Assembly (NCBI RefSeq): GCF_000003815.2
Contig: NC_049980.1
Location: 29,224,600 to 29,288,599, forward strand
Direction of reading: 5' to 3'
DNA: 64,000 nt
Source: Branchiostoma floridae
Lineage: Eukaryota; Chordata; Leptocardii; Amphioxiformes; Branchiostomatidae
How positions within the stretch are numbered: the first letter of the stretch is position 1; each line of letters starts with the position of its first letter. This document shows positions 49,801 through 58,610 of this stretch, piece after piece. The notes beneath the pieces were generated by a model. It did no database searches. It had not been told where the DNA came from and worked only from the letters and a program-made list of their open reading frames with translations. Both the position numbers and the translations under genes were made by a program.

Positions 49801-52800
49801 AACTAGATGATGCAAACATCTAATACTAGTCTTGTTGAATTTACAAAACTAAAAGGTACACAAATTGAGACATAGTCAAATCCCATTTGATCTCGAACCT
49901 TCTGAAGCTGTTCCTTGTCCACCGTCATCTTCTGCACCTTCTGATGAAGGTCAATCTTCTCCTGAAACAGTCTGTCCTTCTCTGCCGTCACGCTGGCTAG
50001 TTTGGACTTTGCATCGGCCAACACGTCCTCTAGTCTGGTCGTCCGGGTAAACAAGCTGTCTCTCTCCTAGAGGTGGGATAAATACCATCATAATATCTTA
50101 TGTGTTATGTTGACAATAAGAATATTCTAGATTCATCCATTCCCCTGTGCCTGAGTCCAGACCTTTGCAATGCTAGTTATATGTTCCAAAAATTCAATTC
50201 TCAAAATGTATTGTGTATCATGTTATGATGGTATTCATATTTTACGTGATATAAATCCTGACATGTTTGCAATGGTTCTATTTTCACATTTTTGCAGGGA
50301 CCTCTTACTGAAAAATACTGTGAGCTTTGTCTTTTCAACTATAGAAAAATCTGTTTCCAAGAAGATAAAATGTCACATATACCTCCTTTCCCCTCCTGCC
50401 ATGGAGTTAAGTCCCATAAAAATAGATTAATTCATAGTATATGTATTTGTTGACTTGAGATGCCTTTAAGGAGCGATAATTCCTCAGTCAAATTCTTACC
50501 TGCTTGACCCTGCTGAACTCATCTCCGATGTTGGACCAGTCATCCTTCAGGTGTGCGTATGACGTGGTGACTTCTGCCAGCTTCTGGGTAACCTCGCTGT
50601 TCTGTGTGATCAAGGCTTGCTGTTTCTGTAGGAAAAGTTCAGGCATGGAATCTTATATCGTGGAAAGGGTATCAAAATCTATTTAAGATGACTGGATGCC
50701 ACTACAGCCAGTGAGGCGATTGGACCGGTGAGGTGAGGTGAGGATGCCACTACTGATAGCCAGTTACAAGCTACAGGACAAAGATGAATACCCAAATACT
50801 GTCAATACAATAACATTTAAGTCAGCAAGTCTGCAGTGCTTAACATACTAGTAATCATGGCCAAATTGATTTACTTTAAATGCATTGTTTTGTGAAGGAG
50901 TCACTGCAATAGCCTTAGACATGCCCAAGGCTGACAGCGCATGGTTGGAGAGAGAATGGAGGAGAGAAACGAAGGAGATATGGAGGAGAGAAACGAAGAA
51001 GGCGGAAGTGTGAAATCGAAAACAACATTGTCGGTCTATCTTCTGTTAACAGAATTATAGATCTGCATCAAAATACAAGTATGAAGTATAATAACAGTGG
51101 GAAAGTTTTCAGACCTCCCTAAGACTGTTCGCCTCCTGCTGTGAGACTTGTTTCTCTGCCTCCAGCTTGTCCGCCCGCAGCTTGGCCAGCTGGAGAGACT
51201 CTTTCAGAGCAGTCATCTCCCGACCCATGGTGTCTTTGGTCTGGGGAGAAAACATGTTACAGCCGTGAGAAACGTGGTGTCTTTGGTCTGGGGGAGAAAA
51301 TACATTAACTATGTTACAGCCATGAGAAACATGGAAACACAGACTCAAGGGTGGGTCCAAGAAATTCTGATGAGGCACTGGTGGACTAAAGCAAACAAGG
51401 CTGGACTCCATGGTAACTTTTCATTCTTTAAACATCTTCAACACAAACGAGAATCCCTTATTAATTCTACCTACATTATCGGAAAATATTTCTTTCCCTC
51501 ACATGTTGTTTAGACTTATAAACAGGATTAGAGATTACTATAATCATCCCTGCTCCCAAACCTTCTGAAAGTTGTTGTTTTCCTGCTCCATCATGTTGAG
51601 TGCAGTACTGGTCTGGTCCACTAGGGCCTGTCTCTGCCTGTACTCTGCCTGTAAGGTGCTGTAGGAGGCCTGTAAGCCATGCAGTTCAGCATCCAGCTGA
51701 CCAATTCTGTAAAATAGGAACAAGGAACAAGTTGCTGTGCTGAGAAGCAAATGTCTGGTGTGTATCACTGCATGACTTCCATTTCATTAAAGAATGGCTA
51801 ATGGTAATAGGAATTAAAGGTTTTATGAAAAAATTGCTGTACTATTGCCATTATGAAAAATGATCATTGGTAACAAATGGTTTATTCAAAGAACAAGAAG
51901 AAAAGCCATGCAATTGATAAAGAAGGGTGCTGAAGATATATCTTATATAATATTATACTGTTCAGTTTGTTGCAGTCAGTAATATTCTATGTCCTCTCTA
52001 TATAAGGATAAAATTATGTTTACCATTCACGATTAATTTTCGACAACCTATCAGTGAGAAATGCACTACTATATTGCAGTCATCTGATGAGACTTCTAAG
52101 GCCTCTGTTGAGCAACTAAATTTGGATTTATGTAACCCTTCAAATATGATAATAGACAACAATTGAAAATAGTTAAAGAATCCATAAACTCTGTTGGGCG
52201 ATCTGTCAAATTTTCGTCACTCCTTGAGGGCTAACATGTCAATGGGGTGTAAGTACAGTAAACACAGTTCCCCACCCACCTGTCATGAAGCTCATCCCTC
52301 CTCTGGATGCCTTCAATCTGTGTCGCCTCCAGCTCAGCCTTATCCTTCTCCAGCGTGTTCACTCGGAACTCCAGTTGCTGTAGCAAAGTGTACAAAGTTA
52401 TAAAAGTTTATGACAAGTCAGAAAGAAAGTAAAATTGTCCGTCGATCCCTAAGTCAACTTTGATATAATGCATTCAGTTTTGTTATCCTTTGAGCACAAT
52501 TTTTCAATTTTCTTACGTCTACTAAAGAAAAATTCATGAAATCTACAAAATTTCAATCACAATCTTTTAAATACATTTTATAAAAAGAGCATTCACAGAA
52601 GCGGCAGCAGAGTTCTGTAACCAATAACTTGTACCGTGCGGTAATAGCAGATGTAGCATGAGTCATACATGCTTTAGTTACCTGTTGGTGAGACTTCATG
52701 TTAGCTACGGTCATCTTGCTCTCGCTTAGCTTCCCCTCAGCCTCGGTTAGCCTCTCCGTCTGCAGCTGCAGAGTCTCCTGCGCCTCCCGCAGTTTGTCCA

Positions 52801-53562
52801 CCAGGTTGAGCCTCCTGGACTCGCTCTCCTGCAGACTGTCCTGTAGTACCTTCTCCGGCGACATCCCGCTTGGCGTGGCGTAGAAGGAAGAGTCTTGGGA
52901 CTGCTGTCTGCTTGGAGAGGGACTTCTGAACAGGGAGTCCTGGGGCCTGTGTAGAGACTCGTGGGACTGTGCCCTGTAGATGGAGTTCTGAGGTCTGTTT
53001 TTGCTGTAGGAGTGAGGTTTGGACCAGGACGGACTTCTGTGGACGGGACGGCCCAGCTCCTCTTTCCTTCGGTCGTATGTTTCACCGAGAAGGGACAAAG
53101 CTCTGGCGATGACGGGGGACTTTGTCTTCAGAGAAGACATGGACAGGCTGTGGCTGCAAAGGTTTCACAAAGTAATGTTACTTCCAACAGCTAGGGGAAT
53201 GAAAAATCTTAATAATTCATTTTCCTGAAGTGAAATTCAACATTATGAAAGAAAACTACACTTTATCTAACCAACACTTGCTTGAGGCACCTCCTTCAAC
53301 GTGGGACCACCTGCCACCACTGTTCTACGTCCCTTTCAAAAGATGAATGCTATCCCTTACAACATGTCCGGGTTGAGTTTACACATGAATTTTTTCTTAA
53401 TAATTTTTAACCATATCAGTTGTACCTTATTCCACTGTCGGAGTCGTGTGTGGGAGAGTGGGGGCGGGACCCCTCGCTGCCGTTTCCTCGCGGACCCGCC
53501 AGGTCCAGGGACGTCTGGATGGCATCAGCCAGCTCCTGGTTCCGAGACTGCTGTAGAAGGGT
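29845..53562 (-). CDS. large coiled-coil protein, 37 exons, 5' end missing
   Basis: 37 exons on the minus strand join with GT/AG and matching phase into about 1,463 residues ending in a stop at 29845-29847. Exon coordinates are in the three block entries below. The protein starts (as seen) with a Gln/Ser-rich segment and a Ser/Arg/Pro region rich in RSPSPSRQ-type motifs. About 1,100 residues of heptad-patterned coiled coil follow, and it finishes with a Pro/Ser/Gly region and a basic tail ending RSLSPERK. This layout is seen in centrosome- or cilium-rootlet-type scaffolds such as rootletin and CEP-class proteins, but I could not assign an orthologue. There is no motor head, kinase or membrane segment in what is visible. 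The first exon begins at a splice acceptor, so one or more 5' exons lie above 53562, perhaps beyond the window. One exon (34457-34538) needs one more base for phase than I counted, so treat that edge as approximate. Confidence 0.85.
30562..31080 (+). repeat. interstitial telomere-type (CCCTAA)n array
   Basis: About 500 bp of CCCTAA and variants (CCCTAG, ATCCTAACC, CCATAACCC). Inside it a 69-bp unit starting CTGGTCAACTTAGCCCAACA repeats at 30751, 30820 and 30889, with a diverged copy at 30562. It lies in the last intron of the coiled-coil gene. It reads as open frames on both strands only because the hexamer lacks stops. Confidence 0.9.
31862..31949. mobile_element. short palindromic MITE
   Basis: TAGCCTGGTATTCAGCC at the left pairs with GGCTGGATACCAGGCTA at the right, 88 bp in all. 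The next MITE begins 15 bp further on, so two elements are nearly adjacent in this intron. Confidence 0.75.
31964..32131. mobile_element. MITE, family A copy 2
   Basis: TACAGTAGAAGCCGTTTAAT at the left and ATTAACTGGCTTCTACTGTA at the right match the ends of the element at 2178-2343. Internal GCAATTA-type and GACCGCATTGG/GACGCGGTCC-type segments are also related. It lies 44 bp from the coding exon that ends at 32175. Confidence 0.8.
35450..35810 (-). repeat. 157-bp-scale tandem duplication of a coding exon
   Basis: The exon 35675-35806 with its flanking intron is duplicated as 35514-35624. Copies share the block encoding GELQKVWDMIHVKDGEIEQ, the 3' donor context and the intronic GACAGCAGAGTTTGTATTAC-type sequence, which recurs a third time near 35468. 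The exons differ at their 5' ends (44 against 37 codons) because the second uses a different acceptor. The G-run at about 35443-35456 sits at the array's edge. Confidence 0.9.
35864..36178. mobile_element. MITE, TGCAGTCAAACCTG-type ends
   Basis: Left CTGCAGTCAAACCTGTGCAA and GAGACCACCTC pair with right GTGGTCTCCTTGGGCAGGTT and CGACTGCA. It is about 315 bp and non-coding. A partial relative seems to lie at about 49650-49730 (GTGACCACCAAA ... ACAGGTTTGAGTGTA). Confidence 0.7.
37365..37548. mobile_element. MITE, GCTAGTTCACCTT ends
   Basis: The left GCTAGTTCACCTTAATCCAT plus GGGGTAA pairs with the right TTACCCCATGGACAAAGGCG plus AACTAGC. About 184 bp in a coiled-coil-gene intron, non-coding. Confidence 0.8.
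37760..38540 (-). repeat. ~88-bp tandem array copying an exon 5' end
   Basis: Starting from the 5' part of exon 37807-37651, eight further copies lie upstream of it in transcript order, with CAGCCTCTCTGTCAGCACTG and CACCACTGCTATGGAAACAC in nearly every unit (starts near 37848, 37939, 38048, 38136, 38223, 38310, 38398, 38487). Each unit carries the acceptor TTCCATAG and codons for SG(A/V)ADEERTVL(I/T)ERLKG, then a GGGTTAAAG that offers a weak GT donor. The copy nearest the exon is closest to it, and the farthest copy is the most diverged. Confidence 0.9.
38637..39678. mobile_element. non-autonomous hAT-like transposon, 8-bp TSD
   Basis: The 14-bp terminal inverted repeats are perfect: TAGTGGTGCGTACC at the left and GGTACGCACCACTA at the right. 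The flanks carry an exact 8-bp direct repeat, CCTGTGTA, at 38629-38636 and 39679-39686, the signature of hAT insertion. Subterminal GGTTCAGGTCCGGACT-type motifs are repeated at both ends. The 1,042-bp interior has no transposase frame, so it is non-autonomous. It lies between coiled-coil exons 38 kb and 40 kb. Confidence 0.92.
40031..45494 (-). CDS. coiled-coil gene, exon block B (12 exons)
   Basis: In transcript order: 45494-45415, 44696-44603, 44057-43981, 43715-43652, 43330-43154, 42597-42521, 42025-41942, 41621-41587, 41472-41423, 40819-40753, 40588-40525, 40087-40031. Exons are short (35-177 bp) and frame is kept only by precise phase matching, which supports the chain. Coiled-coil segments are broken by short Pro/Gly/Ser linkers (PQPGSEPYEQ, ADSPSGTDTN, ISSPESPGD, SSQRTHSRSSG). 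These linkers suggest several separate coiled-coil rods rather than one continuous rod. Confidence 0.75.
40930..41390. repeat. diverged ~60-bp minisatellite
   Basis: The CCCTGTCCTTGGTGCTGAAT motif and variants followed by TTCTCA recur about eight times between 40945 and 41370, each unit diverged. The array sits between two short coiled-coil exons and ends about 50 bp from the exon at 41423. Confidence 0.8.
42430..42530 (-). repeat. 31-bp x3 repeat of a splice-donor region
   Basis: CACACACTCAGGTGGACTTA followed by CTGTAAC is repeated three times and abuts the exon at 42521-42597. The last unit's CTTAC/TGTAAC is that exon's true donor boundary, so the two extra units reproduce the donor plus the last six exon bases. 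Confidence 0.85.
46400..47230 (-). repeat. tandem array of 27-bp exon-end copies
   Basis: The 3' end of exon 47352-47191, encoding QKLQDIQEK, recurs at 46407-46433, 46555-46581, 46678-46704, 46781-46807, 46922-46948 and 47047-47073. Two spacer types alternate: one has GGGCTTAAGGACATGATAGT, the other has GGGCAAGCAA and ACTTGTGCAACCCTGAAC. Each copy is preceded in transcript sense by a CAG and followed by GTAGGG or GTAAGG, except 46555-46581, whose donor reads AT. Confidence 0.9.
47191..53562 (-). CDS. coiled-coil gene, exon block A (12 exons)
   Basis: In transcript order: 53562-53426, 53153-52682, 52377-52280, 51706-51562, 51240-51115, 50625-50500, 50066-49899, 49449-49324, 48888-48721, 48256-48185, 47833-47768, 47352-47191. 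The second exon holds most of the Ser/Arg/Pro head and the start of the coiled coil (near SPEKVLQDSLQESESRR). Five consecutive exons have lengths 126, 126, 168, 126 and 168, that is 42 or 56 codons, exact multiples of the seven-residue heptad. All five are phase 0-0 and so could be skipped without breaking the coil register. Confidence 0.85.
47400..47640 (+). mobile_element. tRNA-derived SINE, copy 2
   Basis: It has a box-B-like GGTTTGAATCC in a degenerate tRNA-like head. The same body as at 15610-15805 follows: CCCTTAAGAGAGGCACTTAA, CATCCAGGTGTAAAAATGGT and GACTTTGGTTCG. A further 3' part ends in a TACATACATACA simple repeat. More complete at the 3' end than copy 1. Confidence 0.8.
49085..49136. 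repeat. GGTGAGGTTA microsatellite
   Basis: GGTTAGGTGAGGTTAGGTGA followed by GGTGA repeats. A related stretch with the same 5' flank (GGACCGGT before the GGTGA units) lies at about 50705-50745, so the flank and microsatellite were duplicated together in this gene. Confidence 0.75.
51228..51330 (-). repeat. duplication across the acceptor of exon 51240-51115
   Basis: TGGTGTCTTTGGTCTGGGGA at the true exon edge is repeated at about 51272 as TGGTGTCTTTGGTCTGGGGG, followed in both by ATGTTACAGCC.TGAGAAAC. The second unit carries the acceptor plus the first 13 exon bases. Confidence 0.85.
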
Positions 53563-54129
53563 CTGGAACCAATAATCAATAAACAGACCATGAAACATGT
53601 TCAGCAAACTTCGCATCTATCGGTAATGAAAAGAATACCTCTATCTCTATCTAAATATTCAGGTAAAACCTTTTTCGAAAAAACTTCCAGTCTAGTTGTC
53701 AACATATACAAGTTAGGCATTGAATGAGTGGAACTTCCTAAAACAGTACACTCATAACCAGTACAATCAGAGGAAGGCTTTGTTGTTGTACTAGTTTGCA
53801 TGTGGGTTCAACATTGGTGGCTGACAAGCTATCAGACCACTCAGCTCTATTTGCACTGTTTGAAGTGGCCACACAGGGAGTGTACGGATAAAGGTGACTT
53901 GTCCGACAGTGTACAATATAGTCATAACTTGCCAGGGAGACCGAACAACCAATGCTATGATCAAAAACTAAATGAACTTTCTTTGAACTCAATGTTAGGA
54001 ACTTGTCAGTTGCTGTGAAATGACTTAAGTTGACTTTTTGAGCATCATAGAGGCACTCTAATGTTCTGACTGTTTTCAAGTCAGATCCTTTATACCTTAC
54101 CGGTAGTAATAAAACTACAAAATGCCTCG

Positions 54130-54432
54130 GGGTTGGACAAGTCCACTAGCCCTATTGTCCCAGGCAAGTGAAAATACCAATCGGGCAAGTAAGATTTTTT
54201 GTTAAGTGATATTTTGATACATATGTACTTGATACTTTTTACAAGCATTGTTCAACTCAGAAAAATAGAGCCAATAGTAAAAGAATTTCATTACTGAAAG
54301 TGAAAATATAAAGAAAAAATTGTTTTAAATTATCTAAAAGATTTCAGGCAAGTGAAATGTTACTTCGGGCTAGTAATTTGTTTATGTACTTGCCCGATAG
54401 GACAAGTGAATTTTAGAAAACTTGTCCAACCC
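54130..54432. mobile_element. MITE with GGGTTGGACAAGT ends
   Basis: It starts GGGTTGGACAAGT and ends ACTTGTCCAACCC. Inner arms also pair (CTATTGTCCCAGGCAAGTG against ACTTGCCCGATAGGACAAG). About 303 bp, non-coding. Its right end resembles spacer B of the array at 46.4-47.2 kb. Confidence 0.85.
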
Positions 54433-56997
54433 TGTTGCCTACCTAACCTCTTTCCCTCTAGTATACAATTGTATCAAATATCCTCTGCTTAAAATCACAA
54501 CCTTATCCTACCTACCTTACTTTGTATATATTGCAGCTGGTTGTAACGTCAACCTCAGATAAAATGCAGCAACCTTTGTGAACCAAATATTTTGTAAGCT
54601 GTTGTTATCAGTAATAATAGTAAATTCTTCACACTGCCTCCCATATTACTGACTACTTTGAATTAATGAGTATCAATTTTTAAGTGACTGTGTAAGTGGC
54701 CTTAAGGTCAGTAGCCCATGACTTTCCCAAAACATTGAGATCAAATTGAGTGGTAAATTATTGTGCAGTCAAAGAATTAAACAAACGTAAAGATCCTACT
54801 GGTACCATACTCTTCATCCTTTGCTATCTTCCTTTCTCGCTATTTCAACAATTTTAATGGTTGACACTGTTATCTACAGGTGTTCATTAGCCTGGCATAA
54901 ATGAGTACTAATGACATCATTATCTGTTTCTTCTGTTCACACATAACAAGGAAACTAAGAACACCTGTAGGTTAACTTAACCATTGCACAATTGTCAGGA
55001 GCTGGTTCTGGTATCCAATCCTATCTAACGCTAGTTCTCTTTAACAATGACTTCTCTGCAGTATAGCCTGGTCCTGTCCCCATTTAATGCTTCGGGTCCT
55101 CTACTCTTTTGGGAGACTAATATTTCTCAGAAGTATTATGATGGGCATCAAACTCCCGAAAGCCTCTTCAAACCCTATTACCATGCTGTTATACTGTTAC
55201 CGTAATCGTGTATCTCGGAGCCTCTCAGAACTGACCCCGCCAATATTCTAGGTGAATATTCAAATGCCAATTGTATACAGATGTATACTTTAGTACAGAA
55301 AATAGTGATAGAAATCAAAGCCCCAGACTGTACCTTCGTATATATAGAGTTACCATTTTTGCAAGAAAGTAATGTGGACAGCATTACTTGAATTACAAGC
55401 ACCCATAATGCATTGCGATAGCAAAGACATTCCGGCTTGACACAAACATCTGATCTAACAATTTGCGGTACTTCCCCAGTACATTCTTTTTCTCCCTTCA
55501 ACCAAGGAGTTTCAACTTGATTCTTTGAGAGTTGGACAGGTGTCATTTCCTGGTACATGCATCTGCCCTAATCTCTTAAAACAAAATATAAACTAGAAGC
55601 AAGATGATTGTGATCTGGCGATGAACGCAAATAGCTTCAAACTAACTATAACGTTAACTTGAATATCCCCTTTTCTCACGGCTTTGTGTCCAATCAATAT
55701 GTCTACGGTTTCAGACCTTATTTCAGACAATGCCTTTTGTGTTGCAGCTTCACAATTCTTTTCAATTGTAACATCATCAAACAGGTCATGATCAAGCTTA
55801 CCAAACAGATAGTTCCTCGAGTTCAGTGCACAACATTCAAGCCAAAGACTCTCGTCTGCTCGGGTCGGTTAAAGAAATGAATACATTGCAGTTTTGTCAA
55901 CAAGAAACCATAATGGTCAGCCAGGCATTCCTCGCTTCGGCACCTTTTGAAGTGGTTATTTTAGATCCCACCTTCAAAAAGGACTCTGTTGGGGTTTGGG
56001 GGATTTTCTTTCTTCCTCTAAAGAATATCTTGAGCCTTACTTCTGATCAGCACTGAATTTCACAACATAACTTACATGAATGACATTTTCAACTGGATCT
56101 GTCACATTGAAATAGTCAGCATAATGTTCCAAAACAGACTACAACAGCACAAGACTGTGCGAGATATTTTGAAACTGCCTTCAGACCCTTGCCACTTTAG
56201 AAGAGGCAACGAAGTCCTGGTATTGAATGTCTCTTGAGAACAATAACAAACAATGGAGAAGCCAGAGGAGTTCTGTATCATCCTGGTCAAAACATGATCC
56301 TAATGAATTGAAGAAGGTGCTTGAGGGCTGAAGGATGGATATTTCCTTCACAGCGACGACATACAATATCTCTTGATTATTATCATTTCAAGCACAAAAA
56401 TAACTGGGTCAAAGTCCTTGATGGTCTGCCGTTTTTTTCACAACTGTATCAGTGACAACAACGCCAGGTAATCCAATCACAAATCTTGTTATTTTTGTGA
56501 TTGACCTCGGATTTAAGGCATGAATGCACCGACTGCTTCTCTTTCTGTGCAGCTAATTGGAGAGTGAATGTGTCAATTTGAGTGGCATTGTGACACTGTT
56601 AGTTTTGGTGTCCTTGGTAACGTGTCTTTGACGGAAATTGAATAGATGTCTTGTCAGTGGACAACAATTTTCTCACAGAGGAGGGTCTGCATGCTCTTTT
56701 CCTTAGCTTAAGGCAGACTATTTTTTATCTGTAGGGAAAGCTGACTTGGTCATGTAATTTGTAGCAAGGTGACCAAATTTGCCATCATTGCCTTCCTTGG
56801 TTTTAGCACAGTACAATTTTTTAAATTCAGCATAAACCACTGTCAGGACCCCATGTTAAACTCTCTTTGATAACTCTGGCTGATCAGAAGTTAAAGTCTT
56901 TCAAGAGCCAGTTCCTCTTATAATGTGCCTCGACCACGTTAATCAGCCTCATTACTCATAATGGGTACCTACTGGCTGGCAAAATACACCTGGTGAT

Positions 56998-57022
56998 TAT
57001 TATTATTATTATTATTATTATA
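56998..57022. repeat. ATT trinucleotide microsatellite
   Basis: About eight uninterrupted ATT units. Confidence 0.9.
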
Positions 57023-57605
57023 ATAAAAGATCATGGGCTAACGGTTTTAGTACACTTTTTCCCTCCCCATCAATGCCAATGCCCAGGTGGTTGTGTTCTC
57101 CTTACTTTATGTATTGGTAATCTGATTAACAGCAACTTGTCTGTCTAGCCTGGTCTAGCCATGTGACTCATTTGAAAGTGAGCCTCTAATGCTAAATGTC
57201 TACTTGAATATCCTAAAAACAACTTCTGTTATAGTCAGCTAAGACAATGGTCACCACCCTTCAGTACATCAATCCAAGTTTGCAGGTGTGTGGCGGCTAC
57301 AGCTTATTATGCTTCTGATACCACTTCAGATCAAAGGCCGACCGTACTGATACATGGCACACATACCGCCAGGGCTCCTTCAGGTCCCTTAGGGATGAAA
57401 AGCCGGGTGATAATCGTGTCTCTTCAGGTGTAAGTCAGCCGTCACAGGTGAGCTGCATACCTGAGGGGCTTGTTTCACCTGGACACAAAGGTGCGTCGCC
57501 CCCGCGTCCTTCCCCGGCTATTGTCCACACGCAGTGTTTGGGGAGGATTAGGATGTCAAACAGGTCAGGGGACTAAGTGTCTGGAATAATCAGATATCCC
57601 CCTAG

Positions 57606-58610
57606 TTTAACCCTGATACTGGCAGGTATCTGGCAATGATCTGAGGTCACATTCCTCTGATTCCAATGATGCTGTATTACTTCCTGTTCTACTGTGTCAA
57701 TTACAGATATCAAAAATTCTTTTGCAATAACCAAATGATACTGTTGAGGTAGAGGGCAATGATCTGGATGGTACGAGGTCACACTTCTCTGATTCAAATA
57801 CTTCTGTATTACTTCCTGTTCTACTTTCTAATTCTTCTACAATAGCAAAATGAGTTGAGCAACACACAGACATATGTACCAGGTTAAAGGAGCATTACCT
57901 TACTGTTGGAAAACAATAAAGGCATTTGATGAACAAGATTAATGACAAGGCTTAAAGTTAATGAGACTTTCCGCATCAGACATCCCCAGAGTTAACCCTG
58001 ATACTGGCAAGTGGAGGGCAGTGATCTGGGGTCACATTTCTCTGATTCCAATGGTGCCCTATTGCTTCCTGTTCTACTGTGTCAATTATGGATAAAATTC
58101 TTTTGCAATATCAAACCAAATGATACTGTCAAGTGGAGGGCAATGATCTGGATAGAACGAGGTCACATTTCTCTGATTCAAATAGTTCTGTATTACTTCC
58201 TGTTCTACTTTCTAATTCTTCTACACTACCAAAATGAGTTGAGCAACACACAATTATATGTACCAGGTTAAATGAGCATTACCTTACTGTTGGAAAACAA
58301 TAAAGGCATTTGATGGACAAGATTAATGACAAGGCTTAAAGTTAATGAGTTAACCCTGATACTAGCAGGTGGAGGGCAGTGATCTGAGGTCACATTTCTC
58401 TGATTCCAATGGTGCCGTATTACTTCCTGTTTTATTGTGTCAATTACAGACAAAGTTCTTTTACAATAACCAAACGAGTTGAGATCGCCTATCAGCAATA
58501 CACAATCACACGCACCAGTTTAAGAGAACATTACCTTAAAGTTGTGGGACAATAAAGGCATTCGATGAACAAGATTAATGACGAGGCTTAAAGTTAATTA
58601 CACTTTTCGG
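57606..58610. repeat. 350-390-bp tandem repeat, three units
   Basis: Units begin near 57606, 57991 and 58347 with GTTAACCCTGATACTGGCA (or close variants). They share TCTGATTCCAATG, ATTACTTCCTGTTCTACTGT, GAGCATTACCTTACTGTTGG and TGACAAGGCTTAAAGTTAAT. The first two units each contain an internal half-repeat starting GATGGT/GATAGAACGAGGTCACA. No coding frame runs through them. Confidence 0.88.

Noticed and set aside
29845..53562. Firm assignment of the coiled-coil gene to rootletin (CROCC)
   Set aside because: Layout is similar, but the similarity I can see is mostly generic coiled-coil composition; a profile search would be needed.
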